DNA of 64,000 nt from Idiomarina tyrosinivorans (lineage in GTDB: Bacteria > Pseudomonadota > Gammaproteobacteria > Enterobacterales > Alteromonadaceae). Below the pieces are notes generated by a model that was not told the origin of the DNA, searched no databases, and worked only from the letters and a program-made list of their open reading frames with translations. Below, piece by piece: positions 63,052-64,000 of the stretch (its first letter is position 1; the number at the start of each line of letters is the position of its first letter). The stretch covers positions 115,015 through 179,014 of the forward strand of contig NZ_PIQH01000007.1 of assembly GCF_003987475.1 (NCBI RefSeq), in the 5' to 3' direction. Both the position numbers and the translations under genes were made by a program.

Positions 63052-63446
63052 GGGTCGGGGATGTTGTTTGTTCCCTACCACGGCGATGAGCTTGAGCATG
63101 TTGGCATCGTGAGGGGCCAATTCTTTACTGCGGCCGGGGGTTTGGGCTCGCGGCATCGTCAGGGTTGGGGGAAGGCTCGGGGTGTGGGCGCTGGGGTGAT
63201 TGGTGCTCAGCGTCCCGTCGGTTCACGGTGTCTCCGGTAAAAAGACGCTCGAGCCATCCATGGCCGCTCAGTCTCTGGCCCTCCCTGGCCAGAGATGCTT
63301 TTTACCGGAGCCCCCGCGCCCCAACGACACGCTAATCAATATCGAGGAAAACGCACCCACACCCCGAGCCAAATAGGTGCGGAGAAGCGATGCCGTCCAC
63401 CATCGCGGAAAGCCGCAGTAAAGAAGTACCAGCTTTTATCCACTCG
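63052..63446. repeat. Nested long palindrome, unit 1 (centred near 63271)
   Basis: Diverged mirror-image arms surround hairpin A. The motif GGCTCGGGGTGTGGGCGC (63174-63191) on the left faces GCACCCACACCCCGAGCC (63353-63370) on the right, 80 and 82 bases from the centre. TTCTTTACTGCGGC (63121-63134) faces GCCGCAGTAAAGAA (63412-63425), 137 and 141 bases from the centre. The left arm also holds CCCTACCACGGC (63073-63084), shared with unit 2. Open frames here are incidental. The outer limits are approximate. Confidence 0.7.
63232..63310. repeat. Hairpin element A (core of unit 1)
   Basis: Perfect 13-bp outer stem CTCCGGTAAAAAG (63232-63244) / CTTTTTACCGGAG (63298-63310). Inside is a 9-bp stem TCTCTGGCC (63272-63280) / GGCCAGAGA (63287-63295) with a 6-nt loop, and a CATCCATGG segment. 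The interior is the reverse complement, with changes, of element B. Confidence 0.85.
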
Positions 63447-63469
63447 CTTCTATTTATTAGCTTCAGACA

Positions 63470-63850
63470 GCCTATTTGGGGTTGGTTGTTCTCTGCCACG
63501 GCGCGCTCGGTGTGGCTTCGGCATCGCTTCTCCGTAGCCCTAAGCTTGGGGTGTAGGCGCGACTTCACCTACATTTAACGCACAACGTTGGGGCGCGAAG
63601 CTGGGGAAAAAGTATCTCCGGCCATGGACGGCCGGAGACTAAGCGCCTCATGGATGAGCTTGAGCGGCTTTTTCCCCAGCTTCGTGAACCGGCGGGGTGC
63701 CGTGCAATGACTCTAACAAGCGCCTACACACCAAGCGCCCTCCAGCCCCTCACGATGCCGACGCACCCAAGCTAGACGCCGTGGTAGAGAGCAACCAATC
63801 CCAAGCCTGCCGCGAGCCCAAGCTAACAGCCGCAGTAAAGAATTGGCAGG
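63470..63850. repeat. Nested long palindrome, unit 2 (centred near 63640)
   Basis: Mirror-image arms surround hairpin B. GCTTGGGGTGTAGGCGC (63544-63560) faces GCGCCTACACACCAAGC (63720-63736), both 80 bases from the centre. TCTCTGCCACGGC (63490-63502) faces GCCGTGGTAGAGA (63778-63790), both 138 bases from the centre, and each continues into CAACCAAYCCC. A further GCCGCAGTAAAGAA copy lies at 63829-63842. The left arm shares GGCATCGCTTCTCCG (63520-63534) in inverted form with the right arm of unit 1 (63380-63394). No gene is supported. Confidence 0.72.
63596..63684. repeat. Hairpin element B (core of unit 2)
   Basis: Perfect 17-bp outer stem CGAAGCTGGGGAAAAAG (63596-63612) / CTTTTTCCCCAGCTTCG (63668-63684), an inner 9-bp stem TCTCCGGCC (63615-63623) / GGCCGGAGA (63630-63638) with a 6-nt loop, then GAGACTAAGCG and CATGGATG. 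Compared with the reverse complement of element A, both sides of each stem differ together and pairing is kept. Confidence 0.85.
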
Positions 63851-63853
63851 CAC

Positions 63854-63928
63854 AAAAAAGCCCGCGGTTAAGCGCAATGCTGTTCACTTAAGCGGAGCAG
63901 CATTGCGATTCACCGGATAGCGGGTTTT
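63854..63928. repeat. Third stem-loop, unrelated in sequence
   Basis: An inner perfect 10-bp stem CGCAATGCTG (63873-63882) / CAGCATTGCG (63898-63907) with a 15-nt loop is enclosed by CCCGC (63861-63865) / GCGGG (63920-63924), with A-runs on the left and T-runs on the right. It could be a terminator or a repeat; its sequence differs from elements A and B. Confidence 0.5.
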
Positions 63929-63937
63929 GGATAGTTT

Positions 63938-63975
63938 AACCGACCTTGGTCTTGATGGCCTCGGTCGGTTTTCTT
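63938..63975 (+). terminator. Possible rho-independent terminator at window end
   Basis: Stem AACCGACC (63938-63945) with GGTCGGTT (63963-63970) followed by TTCTTTG. It would stop transcription coming through the repeat region; no gene directly upstream is identified. Confidence 0.5.
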
Positions 63976-64000
63976 TGAATAACATACCTAGGCTTCCTCT

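Noticed and set aside
63560..63740. Resemblance to integron attC sites (TTTAACGCACAACGTTGG, TAACAAGCGCC)
   Set aside because: The boxes are not arranged as paired R and L sites at attC spacing, there is no cassette gene or integrase, and the symmetry is better explained by the nested palindromes.
63049..63891. Several short open frames on both strands in the terminal region (63049-63240, 63295-63537, 63332-63568, 63390-63578, 63697-63891)
   Set aside because: They lie inside the palindromic repeats, encode low-complexity Arg/Pro/Gly-rich peptides with no recognisable family, and occur on opposite strands because of the inverted arms.

Overview
The window reads as ordinary chromosome of a marine gammaproteobacterium of the Alteromonadales type, most likely Idiomarinaceae. 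This rests on gene content and order (rhlB divergent from trxA-rho followed by ubiD-fre; gmk-rpoZ-spoT-ridA; ubiE-ubiJ-ubiB-tatABCD) and on the mix of TonB receptors, Na+/H+ antiport and poly-gamma-glutamate genes. The genus is an inference, not a reading. Genes are densely packed, base composition is moderate, and I see no prophage, CRISPR array, transposase, rRNA or tRNA.

Layout. 1-6.8 kb: iron and peroxide block, with a truncated siderophore-type TonB receptor (minus strand), two Fur-box palindromes, feoAB and a catalase-peroxidase carrying a signal peptide. 6.8-12.3 kb: S41 peptidase, LysR regulator divergent from doxX plus an extradiol dioxygenase, a GNAT, a DUF3293 protein and a luciferase-like monooxygenase. 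12.3-15.3 kb (minus): pgsB-pgsC-pgsW for poly-gamma-glutamate. 15.4-17.9 kb: DUF1543 protein, a three-domain MliC/COG3650/META lipoprotein, arfB, mntP. 18.1-21.7 kb: gmk, rpoZ, spoT, ridA (nucleotide and stringent-response block). 21.7-26.6 kb: NhaC antiporter, GNAT-nitrilase fusion, EAL-HDOD protein, pseudouridine synthase. 26.7-37.5 kb (plus): trmH, recG, ubiE-ubiJ-ubiB, tatABC, tatD, a 7TM-GGDEF protein, hemB. 37.5-44 kb: ppx/gppA and rhlB (minus), then trxA, rho, ubiD, fre. 44-49.3 kb: a TPP riboswitch heading a TonB receptor, a thiamine-binding-domain protein, a PnuT-like permease, a kinase and an MFS protein, which together look like a complete thiamine scavenging route. 49.3-62.2 kb: second intact TonB receptor, dps, trhO, TSUP permease, hemH, small cysteine-rich protein, yjbQ, a second GGDEF protein, a PagL-like outer-membrane protein, gdhA, gor. 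62.3-63.0 kb: YgjP-like metallohydrolase.

The last 950 bases hold no credible gene. They contain two adjacent nested palindromes of about 380 bp, each built around a 79-89 bp hairpin. The two hairpins are inverted copies of one another and each is flanked by diverged mirror-image arms placed at nearly identical distances. This is the least explained structure in the window and the best candidate for something undescribed.

How the genes fit together: iron uptake (siderophore receptor, FeoAB), storage (Dps), haem synthesis (HemB, HemH) and peroxide or thiol defence (KatG, TrxA, Gor) recur through the window. Ubiquinone synthesis (UbiE, J, B, D, with Fre possibly supplying reduced flavin) and Tat export form a respiratory block. 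Glutamate dehydrogenase and PgsBCW both concern glutamate. Four convergent gene pairs overlap by exactly four bases, sharing YTAA so that each strand's stop codon sits in the overlap.
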